In this document: piece after piece, positions 8,499 through 18,462 of the stretch | Layout: each line of letters begins with the position of its first letter | Numbering within the stretch: the stretch's first letter is position 1 | Source of the DNA: Lonepinella koalarum | Lineage (GTDB): Bacteria > Pseudomonadota > Gammaproteobacteria > Enterobacterales > Pasteurellaceae | DNA: 64,000 nt | NCBI RefSeq assembly: GCF_042926695.1 | Contig: NZ_CP170642.1 | Location: forward strand, 1,922,001 to 1,986,000 | Direction: 5' to 3' | Position numbers and translations under genes: made by a program | The notes under the pieces: model-generated | What the model was told of the DNA's origin: nothing | Database searches by the model: none | The model's input: only the letters and a program-made list of their open reading frames with translations

Positions 8499-11400
8499 TT
8501 ACCATTGATAACCTACACCCACACCTCCAGAGTAGTGTCCTTCGCTATTGGCAGTACCATTCAATTTGATAATAACTTTACCATTATCACTTGCTCTTGA
8601 GTAACCAATTGCGAGAGCAGATGCGCCACTGTATGCACCACCTGCTGCAGCCACCATGGATTTACCCGGCATATAAACCTGTGGTAAGGAAGACGCGGCG
8701 GCGGCATTGGCACCGATACCACGAATACGTTTATCCAATTTAGATACACGTTGATCAAGTTTGCTTACATTTTGTGCCACATTACGCACTTGACCCACAT
8801 TCACCGCATCCGTATCTGCCTGACCAGCCGCTACATTGGTAATTCGAGTTGGGGAAGAACCATCAGAACCCGCAATATTAATTGCTTTACCATGAGAATC
8901 TTCGATTGTACCTATTGTTGCTGTATTACTACCTTTACCTACCGTCACAGTTTCAGTCGTCACTGTTTCAAACGTTGGCGTCAATGAAGTCGCAATGGCA
9001 ATATTTTTACCCTCTTGTGTAATCGCAATGTTATTTCCTGCTTTCACACTTACCGTATCACCCATCGCTACATTAGCCGTCGCACTTCCAGTTACGTTAC
9101 CGGTTGAACCTTCAACGACACCCGTTGTTACATCCCAACCTTTAGCCACTTCATTGCTCAGATTGGTGACATTTTGGTTGGTTTGATATAACTGGCTACC
9201 ATTTACCGCATCTTTGCTACTTTCAGAAAGTTTACCAGCAGCGACTTGGGTAATTTTTGCGTTACCCGCGCTAATACCGTTGTCTTTACTAATCGTCACA
9301 TTGCCAACGGTGAGTTTATCAAAGTCCACTTCTGGTGTCGTGGCAACAGTATAAACCGTTTGACCATTTGCTCCGGTTGTACTGCTTACACTAATGTTCT
9401 TACCCGCGCCGACTTCTGTTTTAGCCGCCGTCACATTTTGTTCAATCTGATAAATCTGACTGCCGTTAATCGCATCTGTACTGGTGGCGGAAATATCCCC
9501 CGCCGCCACGCCGGTGACTTTCGTATTTGCCGCATCAATACCGTTTTTAGTAACACTTGGTCCGCCCACAATGGTTAAGCCATTATTGCTTACGCTGGTA
9601 TTACCCACCGTTAAACCGTCATTATTAACACTCGTATTACCTATTGTCACCGAACCATTCGCCCCTAAATCAAGTTCGTTGGCTAAATCAAATGTAACGC
9701 TACCATTGTTATTAATGATATTGATATTGCCATCGGTATTGGTTAAGGCAACCGTTGCATTTGGTTTCACGGTCGAAGTGTTTGTGCCGTCAGTCAACGT
9801 CCAACCAGCGTTAGCCGTAGTATTAACTGCATTTAATTGGTTCATATTTACCGCATCGGTATCTGCGATACCGGCACTCACATTGGTAATTTTATTATCA
9901 CCGTTGTTTAAACCGGTTTCGGTTAAGCTCACAGTATTTGTACCATTGGTAATGGTTACACCGTCTTTGTTAATTACGGTTTTATCCGTGTCACTGGTAC
10001 CAAAGGTTGCACTATTCAGATCAGTTAGATCTTTCGCCATTTTAATTACTAACGCCTTATCTACCACATCAACACGTAAATTTTGATCAGTGACATTGGC
10101 ACTTTGCGATAAATTACCTTTAATGGTTAAGGTTTCATTGAGTTTCTTACCTACGGTAACGTTGGTATCATCACCCGTGAAGAATAAACCATCATTTAAG
10201 GTTGCCACGGTCTGATTATCGTAGACAATACGGGTTATATTGGTGCCGTCAATACCATTGGTACCGTTAACCACGGTAATATTGGCACTTGCTCCGTCTT
10301 TGCCGGTTAAGCCGATCGTACCATTAGCGCCGTCTAAGCCGATAGTGCCGTTAGTCCCCGCTTCACCTTTTAGGGTGATAGTGGTGGCAGTTAAGTTAGA
10401 CGCTAAAGTAAAGTTTACCGTTGAGCCGGTATGTGTAACATTAATATTGTTATCACCATTGAATGTCACTGTACTGTTTGGTGCCACATTAGCAACCGTT
10501 GCATTGCCACTGGTATTTAAGTTCCAACCCGCGCTGGCTGTGGCATTCACTGCATTTAACTGATTTAAGTTTACGGCATCGGTACCGTTTGTACCATTTG
10601 CCACGTTGGTAATATTATTACCACCATTATTTAAACCGGTTTCGGTTAAACTTACGGTATTTGTGCCATTGGTAATGGTCACGCCGTCTTTGTTAATTAC
10701 GGTTTTATCTGTGTCACTGGTACCAAAGGTTGCACTGGTTAAGTTAGTGAGATTTTGTGCTAATTTAATCACTAAATTACCACTCTCACTATCCACGCGG
10801 ATGTTTTCTGCCGTTGCCGCAGATTCATTCGCTAGGCTGCCTTTAATCGTTAATGTTTCACCGAGTTTTTTAGCAATGGTATCACCTTGGTTACCCGCAA
10901 ATTTTAAACCATCATTTAAGGTCGCCACGGTCTGATTATCATAAACAATACGGGTTATATTGGTGCCGTCAATACCATTGGTACCATTAACCACGGTAAT
11001 ATTGGCACTTGCTCCGTCTTTGCCGGTTAAGCCGATCGTACCATTAGCGCCGTCTAAGCCGATAGTGCCGTTAGTCCCCGCTTCACCTTTTAGGGTGATA
11101 GTGGTGGCAGTTAAGTTAGATGCTAAAGTAAAGTTTACTGTTGAGCCGGTATGCGTCACATTAATATTGTTATCACCATTGAACGTCACTGTACTGTTTG
11201 GTGCCACATTAGCAACGGTCGCATTGCCACTGGTATTTAAGTTCCAACCCGCACTGGCTGTGGCATTTACTGCATTTAACTGATTTAAGTTTACGGCATC
11301 GGTACCGTTTGTACCATTTGCTACATTGGTAATTGTGTGATTACCCGCATTAATACCAGATTTAGTAATACTTGGACCGTTCTTAATCGTTAACCCTGTA

Positions 11401-12697
11401 CTATTTAACAAGGTATCCCCAATAGTCACGCTACCGCCACTACTTAAATCTAAGGTGTTATTTAAATTAACTTTGATTTGGTTACCGCTTACAGTGGTAT
11501 TTATATTACTGTTACCACCGATAATATCAAAGTGGGCTTGTGTTTGATTAACGGTAACATTGGTTCCTGTATTATCTGCACCAACGGTAAAGCTTTGTAA
11601 AGCTGAATCGGCATTTTTCAACGAATCCTTGGTCACTTGAGAAAGATCTAAAGCATAATTGGTATTTTGACCAGAAGTCGTAGAAGTTACCGTAATAGCG
11701 TCAGTTGTGCTATTTACGCTGGTAGTTTTTTCAGAGTCATTAATCGCTTTGGCGACTTGTTCAGCAGTGGCAAAATAATCACCAACTGTTGGAGCATCAA
11801 CCTTGCCAGTCGTCGAATTAACAGTTAAATCTGATTTATTCACAGAATATTTGACAGTTGATGTCGTACCAGTCAAATCAACTGTTGCAGTGGTACCTGT
11901 TCCATTGGCAAAACTCACATTGTCGTTATTTTTTACTTGGTCTTTTTGAGTACCATTTTCTTGAATATTCCAATAGGTATTATCAGATGCGGTAGAAATG
12001 GTAGCATTTAATTGGCTCATATTAACCGCATCTGTATCTGCGACACCCGCACTCACATTAGTGATTTTCTTATTACCGGCATCAATACCTGCTGTAGTGA
12101 CATTTGGACCACCCGTAATCGTTAAACCACTACCATTAATAACAGTATTACCACCAAATGTTGCCGAGGTAAATGTTGGCGTCATGGATGTGGCAATCGA
12201 AATATTTTGACCGTTTTGGGTGATATTAATGTTTTGCCCCGCATCAATAGTGACGGTATCGCCCATCTTAACATTCGTGGTGGTATTATTAGAAACGTTA
12301 CCCCCTTGCGATTGGGAAGTCTTGATGTTCCAACCTTTGTTTACGGTAGTATTGGCATTATTGGCAGTATTGTTTGCCGCATTCGCTATAGTGTTAGTTG
12401 CATATAACTGTGATCCATTCACTGCATCAGTTGACGTTGAACTAACTGTACCATTGGCGACATTAATAATTTTATTATTACCATTATCCAAACCAGTATC
12501 AGTTAAACTCACATTAGCTTTACCGCTATTAGTAATGGTTATACCATCTTTATTGATCACTGTTTTATCTGAATCGGTACCAAATGTTGCACTGGTTAAA
12601 TTGGTTAACTCTTTGGCTAATCTCACTTCCATTGAGTTATCATCTGTTACGATAACACCAATATTTTTATCTGCTTTAGTCGTTAATTTAGAGGCAT
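8499..12697 (-). CDS. Trimeric autotransporter adhesin, C-terminal part (out of frame with its start)
   Basis: C-terminal half of a giant trimeric autotransporter (type Vc). The frame is open from the G tract at 12698-12707 to the stop at 8499. The first ATG, at 12632, is probably not a real start because it lacks a signal peptide. The part upstream of that ATG reads DASKLTTKADKNIGV, a normal continuation of the upstream half. It contains repeated neck and Trp-ring modules (TDAVNxxQL..., GWN/GWT) and Asn/Thr-rich stalk. Two Gly-X-Y stretches lie in a 720-bp duplicated block. The C-terminal YadA membrane anchor spans about the last 80 residues (RVSKLDKRIRGIGANAAAAS to GGVGVGYQW), ending in an aromatic residue as outer-membrane barrels do. 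Without the upstream half this portion cannot be exported. Confidence 0.85.
9900..11330 (-). repeat. Tandem ~720-bp duplication in the adhesin passenger
   Basis: Positions about 9900-10610 and 10620-11330 are copies offset by 720 bases. The best-conserved part (about 10186-10610 against 10906-11330) differs at only a few bases by eye and encodes the same protein stretch. The other part (KxxETLTIKG...DKTVINKDGVTI) is more diverged. Confidence 0.85.
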
Positions 12698-15600
12698 CCC
12701 CCCCCCCGTAATATCAATCGCTTGATTTGAACTGAGAGAAATAACATTAGCATCTCCCGCTGCTGGAGAATCTGGGTTAGTAATAACGGAGTTATCACCG
12801 CCGAAACGTAATGGACGCGTTAAGGTATATAATTGACTTCCATTAATCGCATCAGTACTGGTACTACTCACTAAGCCTGCTGCTACATTTTGAATGCGGC
12901 GCTCATTACCTACCGAACCCACTGTTACGACGCCTGTTGGTGTAGCCCCTGCGAAAGTATAGGTTATACCGTCATCACTAGTAATACTATCATAGGATTC
13001 CATCCCTTTAGTGCTGGCACTCACTGCCACATAAGCAGAAGCGTTACCTAAATAAACCGAATTCTGTTGGGTTGCCGTGACATTATTACCTAAAATAAAG
13101 TAATCTGACCCAGCTGTATTAAGAGTATTATTAGCACCGATAATTGAAGAATCCGTAATTGCCACATCTTCTTCAGTGGTTGTGGTTGTTGATGTGGCAT
13201 CATCAATTTGTGCCACCGTATTATGATGACCGTAAATAAATAAACCACTTAAATCTGCGGCGAGTTTTTCACTGCTACTAATGGTATTGCCATAACCGGT
13301 CACATAAATATCTTTTAAGATATTCACTGGATCCTCACCACTTGGCGTTGGCGTCGTCACATTACCGATTTCATTGGCATTACCCACAACCCGAATATTC
13401 TCTATTGATTTACTGACAAGATTACTATTACCAAAAATACCACTGGCATTCGCCGAAACCACACTATTCGTATTACCGAGTGAATAAGTACCCGTCCCAC
13501 CAATCACACCAGCATAGCCAATCCCCCCCGAACTTTCACCTGTTACTCGTTGATTTGTACCCAAGGCAATGGAATTAGTACCAGAAGCTTGTGCGGATGT
13601 ACCGATAGCATTAGAAGATGCCCCTGTTGCAGATGCTTGTGTACCAATAGCGTTAGAAGATGCCCCACCTGCATATGCTTCACTACCAAAGGCATTACTT
13701 TGTACGCCAGCAGCAGTCGCACGATCACCGATTGCATTTGCTTTATTGGCAGAAGACGTCGCACGATAACCAAGAGCAATCGCGCGATCAACCGGTTCAT
13801 TGGTTTTTGTTGAACTCGCCGCTAAACTACCGATAGCAATAGAGTTATTACCTTCACTATTTGCGCCCGCACCAACCGCTAATCCATATTTATAATTTTG
13901 ATTCTTATTATTCACATTAGTTTGGCTAGATTGTGGTACACCATCATCAAGTTCCACTGAACCTTGATAAAATGTACCCATTGCTATAGAACCTGTACCA
14001 TATGCACTCGCATCATTACCAATAGCAACGCTTCGTTCACCAAGTGCGGCCACCCCTTGACCGACAGCCATAGATAGAGAACCTATTGCTTTGTTGTTGT
14101 CATAGTTACCTAACTGCGAACCATCATCATTTACGCTGAAGTAATGAACCTTATTATCAGTCACAATTTGATTAACTTGGGCTAAATTAACCGCATCAGT
14201 ACCTGCTGTAGCAGCGGCAACATTGTGAATTGCAGTTCCTTTGCCAGTATCATTCTTTAAGGTTACACTTGCATCTGAACTAACATCTGGACTGGTTATT
14301 GCATCATAATTAATACCTGATGTAGCAGTAATCGCAAGATCATTAATATCGGCATTTACTTTCTTATAAACCTCATCAGATGTCTGTTTCAATTGAGCAA
14401 CTGTCACTGCATCTTGATCATCTACACCATCAGCCACATTCACAACACGACGTAAAAGATTAGCATCCGAATCACCTACAGAAACCACTAAATGAGACGT
14501 GTTTCCCGTAAGATAACCACCACCTGGCTTATCCTTTGCCACAGAATTCGCTCCCAATGCAACACTATTAGCCTCCGCCATTGCACTGTAACCAATAGCC
14601 ACACCGTCAGCTCCTGTTGCTTGAGAATTAAGCCCCACTGCAACAGATTGTTTTGCACTGGCATTCGCCAAATACCCGATGGCAACGGCATCATTGCCGG
14701 CTTTAGTTTGCGAACCCACGGCGGTGGCACGTTGAATTGCGGTGGCAGAACCATAAGAGTTGGCATTACTACCGATAGCGATATTCTCACCTAAAGTTTC
14801 ATTTGCATTCGCAATATTTTTCCCCGCCGAAGTCCCTAACGCCACATTGTTTTTACCAACCACACCGGAACCTGCATCAAAACCAATGCCAATATTTGAT
14901 TGACCTATTACACTTTGACCAGAATTTTCACCAATATTAATATGAGAACCTTTAGTCCCCGTCTCATCTAAAGGTTGCCCTTGACCTGCTTGTAAACCAA
15001 TAGAAATTGTTTTCGATGTTGCTTGTGCACTATCACCAATCGCAATGCTACTTGCCGTAGAAGCAACAGAATTAACACCAACCGCAACGCTATTTGCCGC
15101 AGAAGCAGCTGAATTAGAACCAACCGCAACGGCATTGGCTCCACTTGCTTTTGACATTGAGCCAATAGCAACCGTATTTTCCTCTGAAGCGACTGCGGTA
15201 TAACCAACCGCAACAGCTTTAGTTGCATTTTCTGCCACCACCGCTTGGTCGCCAATGGCTAATGATGAGCTTGCATTTTTTGCAACTGTTGTGTGATTAC
15301 CAATCGCAATGGCATTATCACTCGCAATCGTTTGCGCCGATGTCCCTACGGCAATACTATTACTGGTAATAACTAGCGTTTCATCATTATTAGATGTTAA
15401 CGCATTTTTACCCATAGCAATATTGTTATTACCACGCCCTGTGGCATTATCACCAATGGCAATGGAACTTTTTCCATCACCAATAACAACTTCTGAACCA
15501 CCACCATAAGCAATGTCACCCAATGGATTGGTACCTACGCGGGAATCACTCCCTATCGCGATCCCTTGTTCAGCACTATTTTCAACTTTTGCACTTTCCC

Positions 15601-16885
15601 CGACAGCAACGGAATCATTTGCTCTAGCACTGGTATTAGCCCCTGCTGCGACAGCATCATTGCCCGTTGCCCAGGCGTTATAACCCATTGCTGTGGCATT
15701 TGTATGTGTGGCAGTCGCATTATTACCGATGGCTGTCGCACTTGTCTGATTTGCAATCGCATTATTACCGACGGCTGTCGCATTTGTCTGATCTGCAAGC
15801 GCATTATTGCCGACGGCTACCGATTGATCCCCTGCAGCGATTGCACGAGGACCCGCGGCTAAAGCATCCATACCCGTTGCTTGAGCATCATCCGCTGTAG
15901 AATTTACACGGAAATATTTAATCCCAGAATAGATAGTAGTTAAACCAAGAGTATCAACAGACGTATTTAAAGTATTAAATGAAGTATTTAAGTTGTCAAA
16001 TAATGCCTTATTAGCGATAACCGTGGTATTTAATTCGTTAAGTTCGGTTTTATCTGCTTTTGTGTTGTTTAAATTAGTAACTGTGGTATTTAAGTTAGTC
16101 ACATTCGTGGTTAAATTATTTAAATCCGTTTGGCTAGCTTTTGTTGCTACAGTAGCAGTTAATGTATCTACAGTTGTTTGATCCGCTTTAGAATTAACCG
16201 TTGTAGTTAACGCATCTACTGTCGTTTGATCCGCTTTAGAATTAACCGTTGTGGTTAACGCATCTACTGTCGTTTGATCCGCTTTAGTGTTAACCGTTGT
16301 AGTTAACGCATCTACTGTCGTTTGATCCGCTTTAGAATCAACCGTTGTGGTTAACGCATCTACTGTCGTTTGATCCGCTTTAGTGTTAACCGTTGTAGTT
16401 AACGCATCTACTGTCGTTTGATCCGCTTTAGAATCAACCATTGTGGTTAACGCATCTACTGTCGTTTGATCCGCTTTAGAATCAACCGTTGTGCTTAGCG
16501 TATCTACTGTCGTTTGATCCGCTTTATTAGAAATATCCGTCTCTAAAGTAGAAATCTGAGTTGAAATATCCGAGCCATTAATTGTTAATGAATTGGTTGT
16601 AATACCACCATTAAATGTGGCTGTACCGGTAAAAGTTGAAGTTCCTGATACAGTAAGATTATCGGCATTGACATCATCTGCTATAGCAGAAAATGGTGAC
16701 ATGAATAAAACCGTTAATGTCGCTAATTTAAAAGGTAAACCGAGTTGGGTTGTTCTATCGGTTATGGATGAAACTGGTGTAGCCTTTTTAATGGAGTTGG
16801 TTTTTCCTCTTGAGCTGGCTAATTCAGAGACTGCAATAAAAGCATTCGCCACTTGGCTCCAAATGACTTTATAAATATGGTTCAT
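12683..16885 (-). CDS. Trimeric autotransporter adhesin, N-terminal part (phase-OFF frame)
   Basis: N-terminal half of the adhesin; as read here it stops after 1400 residues, just past the G tract (…DITGGGMPLN). It starts with an extended signal peptide region (MNHIYKVIWSQVANAFIAVS, SSRGKTNS) followed by a hydrophobic core and a cleavage-like site near FSAIADD (about residue 69). Next come a coiled-coil stalk of eight 16-residue repeats (KADQTTVDALTTTVNS type, about residues 121-248) and a long YadA-like beta-roll head of AxGxxAxA repeats (about 330-1250, interrupted by a neck near 830-900). A second neck (STDAINGSQL) comes before the tract. In this state the product would be secreted to the periplasm with no membrane anchor. 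One extra G joins it to the C-terminal half (2795 residues in total). Confidence 0.88.
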   Translation of the reverse strand: MNHIYKVIWSQVANAFIAVSELASSRGKTNSIKKATPVSSITDRTTQLGLPFKLATLTVLFMSPFSAIADDVNADNLTVSGTSTFTGTATFNGGITTNSLTINGSDISTQISTLETDISNKADQTTVDTLSTTVDSKADQTTVDALTTMVDSKADQTTVDALTTTVNTKADQTTVDALTTTVDSKADQTTVDALTTTVNTKADQTTVDALTTTVNSKADQTTVDALTTTVNSKADQTTVDTLTATVATKASQTDLNNLTTNVTNLNTTVTNLNNTKADKTELNELNTTVIANKALFDNLNTSFNTLNTSVDTLGLTTIYSGIKYFRVNSTADDAQATGMDALAAGPRAIAAGDQSVAVGNNALADQTNATAVGNNAIANQTSATAIGNNATATHTNATAMGYNAWATGNDAVAAGANTSARANDSVAVGESAKVENSAEQGIAIGSDSRVGTNPLGDIAYGGGSEVVIGDGKSSIAIGDNATGRGNNNIAMGKNALTSNNDETLVITSNSIAVGTSAQTIASDNAIAIGNHTTVAKNASSSLAIGDQAVVAENATKAVAVGYTAVASEENTVAIGSMSKASGANAVAVGSNSAASAANSVAVGVNSVASTASSIAIGDSAQATSKTISIGLQAGQGQPLDETGTKGSHINIGENSGQSVIGQSNIGIGFDAGSGVVGKNNVALGTSAGKNIANANETLGENIAIGSNANSYGSATAIQRATAVGSQTKAGNDAVAIGYLANASAKQSVAVGLNSQATGADGVAIGYSAMAEANSVALGANSVAKDKPGGGYLTGNTSHLVVSVGDSDANLLRRVVNVADGVDDQDAVTVAQLKQTSDEVYKKVNADINDLAITATSGINYDAITSPDVSSDASVTLKNDTGKGTAIHNVAAATAGTDAVNLAQVNQIVTDNKVHYFSVNDDGSQLGNYDNNKAIGSLSMAVGQGVAALGERSVAIGNDASAYGTGSIAMGTFYQGSVELDDGVPQSSQTNVNNKNQNYKYGLAVGAGANSEGNNSIAIGSLAASSTKTNEPVDRAIALGYRATSSANKANAIGDRATAAGVQSNAFGSEAYAGGASSNAIGTQASATGASSNAIGTSAQASGTNSIALGTNQRVTGESSGGIGYAGVIGGTGTYSLGNTNSVVSANASGIFGNSNLVSKSIENIRVVGNANEIGNVTTPTPSGEDPVNILKDIYVTGYGNTISSSEKLAADLSGLFIYGHHNTVAQIDDATSTTTTTEEDVAITDSSIIGANNTLNTAGSDYFILGNNVTATQQNSVYLGNASAYVAVSASTKGMESYDSITSDDGITYTFAGATPTGVVTVGSVGNERRIQNVAAGLVSSTSTDAINGSQLYTLTRPLRFGGDNSVITNPDSPAAGDANVISLSSNQAIDITGGGMPLN
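12698..12707 (-). repeat. Poly-G(10) contingency tract inside the adhesin gene
   Basis: Ten C on the plus strand, ten G on the coding strand. With 10 G the upstream frame ends four codons later. With 11 (or 8) G the reading continues as ITGGGDASKLTTKADK into the downstream half. This is the usual layout of a slipped-strand, phase-variable gene. A sequencing error in the homopolymer would look the same. Confidence 0.85.
16142..16525 (-). repeat. Eight tandem 48-bp repeats (coiled-coil stalk)
   Basis: 384 bases = 8 x 48 bases, each encoding 16 residues beginning KADQTTVD; a degenerate ninth unit (KASQTDLNNL) follows. The copies are nearly identical at DNA level, so copy number is likely to vary between isolates without breaking the frame. 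Confidence 0.9.
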
Positions 16886-17060
16886 GGTAGTGATACCTAA
16901 ATGTACGTAATCTCATACTTTCAAGACTTATCCTACAACCATGTTGGGTAATTCCGAATCTTACAAGTGTTACTATTTTGTTGATTACAAGAGAGATTAG
17001 TCTTCACTAAGCTTTCTAAATGCTGAATGAATGAAAAAGACACCCACTTATTGTGGAGAA

Positions 17061-17084
17061 TGACATTGAACCATGTCAATGTCA
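17061..17084. promoter_or_regulatory. Inverted repeat upstream of the adhesin gene
   Basis: TGACATTG (17061-17068) and CAATGTCA (17077-17084) are exact inverted copies separated by 8 bases, with another TTGACA-like overlap on the minus strand. Position (176-199 bases before the adhesin start) suits an operator or promoter part; no regulator can be assigned. Confidence 0.35.
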
Positions 17085-17106
17085 ATTATCTTTACATAAA
17101 TTTACA

Positions 17107-17142
17107 TAGGCTTAACCCCGTATTAATACGGGGTTAAGCCTA
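17107..17142 (-). terminator. 36-bp perfect palindrome after hemY
   Basis: A perfect 36-base palindrome centred at 17124.5, core CCCCGTATTAATACGGGG, extended on both sides by TAGGCTTAA/TTAAGCCTA. It lies between the hemY stop and the adhesin promoter and would end hem transcription. Its core matches two other hairpins in the window (27914-27933, 44963-44983). Confidence 0.6.
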
Positions 17143-17176
17143 ATATAATATTTGTGATAACTCGATTAGTATTGTG

Positions 17177-18451
17177 CTAATTTTTAGCCGGTTCCAACAA
17201 CAATCGATCGGCGTTTTCCGTTGTTTTCAGCGCAACCGTATCTATTGCCATGGCGGATTTTAGCACTTCATCACGTAATTGTTTCGCTCGCTCCTGCTCG
17301 CCGACTTGTTCGAAGACATAGGTCGCCATGGTAATATCATTCGGCTCCAGTTGGTCTTTATGCGCCACCACTTTTTTAAACACGTCCGCTGCATTGTCAA
17401 ACTCCGCATTACGCACATATAAATAGCCTAAGGCACGATAAGCACAACAAGCGCCACTTTCTTCACTATTTTTTACCCGTTTTTGTAATAGCTTAATCAG
17501 CTTACTGCTATCGCTGGCTTGTAAACGCGTAATTTGCGCATACAAGGCAGAATTAAGATCACTCTCCAAGGCTAATTTTTTCAAGGTTTCCACGCTCAAA
17601 TCATAAGCCGATTCATGGTCGTTACAATCAATTAAACGTTGAATTAAACCGATACGCACATAGTGGTCATTATGGCGTTTACGGGGTTGATCTTGCCACC
17701 ACGCGAGTAAACCATCAGCGCCCTCTTCATTCATGATTTCGTCTAACAAGCCATTTGCCACATCGCGTTGCAGTGCGGTGAATTGTGGTGAAGAATACAT
17801 ATTTGTGCTTTCAATCACCGGCAAGATTTGATCCAATGCTTCATAAGCTTCGGATTGTTGATAAATCTCCACGGCGAGTTTTAATACTTCTGGATTTCTG
17901 TTATCCATCACTAATAAACTGTCCACCGAACTGCGCGCGGCGGGCAATTTGTGCTGTAATAACAAAATTCGAGTACGAGCTAATTCTACGGCTAAATTAT
18001 CTGAACCTGCTAATTGGGTAGCTTCCATTAGGTATTTATTGGCATTGAAATCATCACCGTGTTGTTGAGCGGCTTCAGCTGCCTTGATAAAATTAAGGAT
18101 CGGTTCATCAGAATGTTTGGCATTTTTAGCAATTAATTTTTCCGCTTTGGAATAATTGCCTTCATCCATTTTAATCAAGCCTTGTAAGGTTTGTTTTTGC
18201 GCTTTCACACGTTTACGACGTGAAAACCAGCCATAAGTGCTGTTGCTCAAACGGAAGAATTTTCGCACCAGCCATTCAATCACATAAACCACCGCCATGG
18301 CGATGACGAAAAATACCACTAAGGTCACCAGTGATAATTCATAATTGGTATTGACTGTTTGAATCAACACATAGCCTTGTTTGCCGGCTAAATAAGGACC
18401 TGCAATTAAGCCTGCCAGTAATACAAGCATTAGGAATAAAATTCTAAACAT
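17177..18451 (-). CDS. hemY: HemY-type heme biosynthesis-associated TPR protein
   Basis: Inner-membrane protein of unclear biochemical role that accompanies hemCDX in gammaproteobacteria; it is not the Bacillus HemY oxidase. 424 residues. Two membrane helices lie at the N terminus (FLMLVLLAGLIAGPYLAG and LVTLVVFFVIAMAVVYVIEWL), followed by basic residues and a helical TPR-like remainder (GNYSKAEKLIAKNAK; ALGYLYVRNAEFDNAADVFKK). It starts 11 bases after hemX and is the last gene of the pssA-hemCDXY run. Confidence 0.93.
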   Translation of the reverse strand: MFRILFLMLVLLAGLIAGPYLAGKQGYVLIQTVNTNYELSLVTLVVFFVIAMAVVYVIEWLVRKFFRLSNSTYGWFSRRKRVKAQKQTLQGLIKMDEGNYSKAEKLIAKNAKHSDEPILNFIKAAEAAQQHGDDFNANKYLMEATQLAGSDNLAVELARTRILLLQHKLPAARSSVDSLLVMDNRNPEVLKLAVEIYQQSEAYEALDQILPVIESTNMYSSPQFTALQRDVANGLLDEIMNEEGADGLLAWWQDQPRKRHNDHYVRIGLIQRLIDCNDHESAYDLSVETLKKLALESDLNSALYAQITRLQASDSSKLIKLLQKRVKNSEESGACCAYRALGYLYVRNAEFDNAADVFKKVVAHKDQLEPNDITMATYVFEQVGEQERAKQLRDEVLKSAMAIDTVALKTTENADRLLLEPAKN

Positions 18452-18462
18452 TGTATTGCTCC

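Noticed and set aside
12632..12632. ATG at 12632 as a real start of a second, separate adhesin gene
   Set aside because: No signal peptide, no ribosome site, and the frame continues upstream to the G tract with sequence that joins the upstream half.
8751..12711. Several plus-strand open frames of 60-200 codons opposite the adhesin, two of them (10240-10563 and 10960-11283) encoding the same 107 residues
   Set aside because: They are antisense shadows of the repetitive, stop-poor adhesin coding sequence; the identical pair simply mirrors the 720-bp duplication. No ribosome sites or domains.
13543..15900. Open frames on both strands within the adhesin head region
   Set aside because: Low-complexity shadows of the AxGxxA repeat; no independent evidence.
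16142..16525. Possible CRISPR array (regular 48-bp units)
   Set aside because: Units are contiguous with no unique spacers, in frame within a coding sequence, and there are no cas genes.
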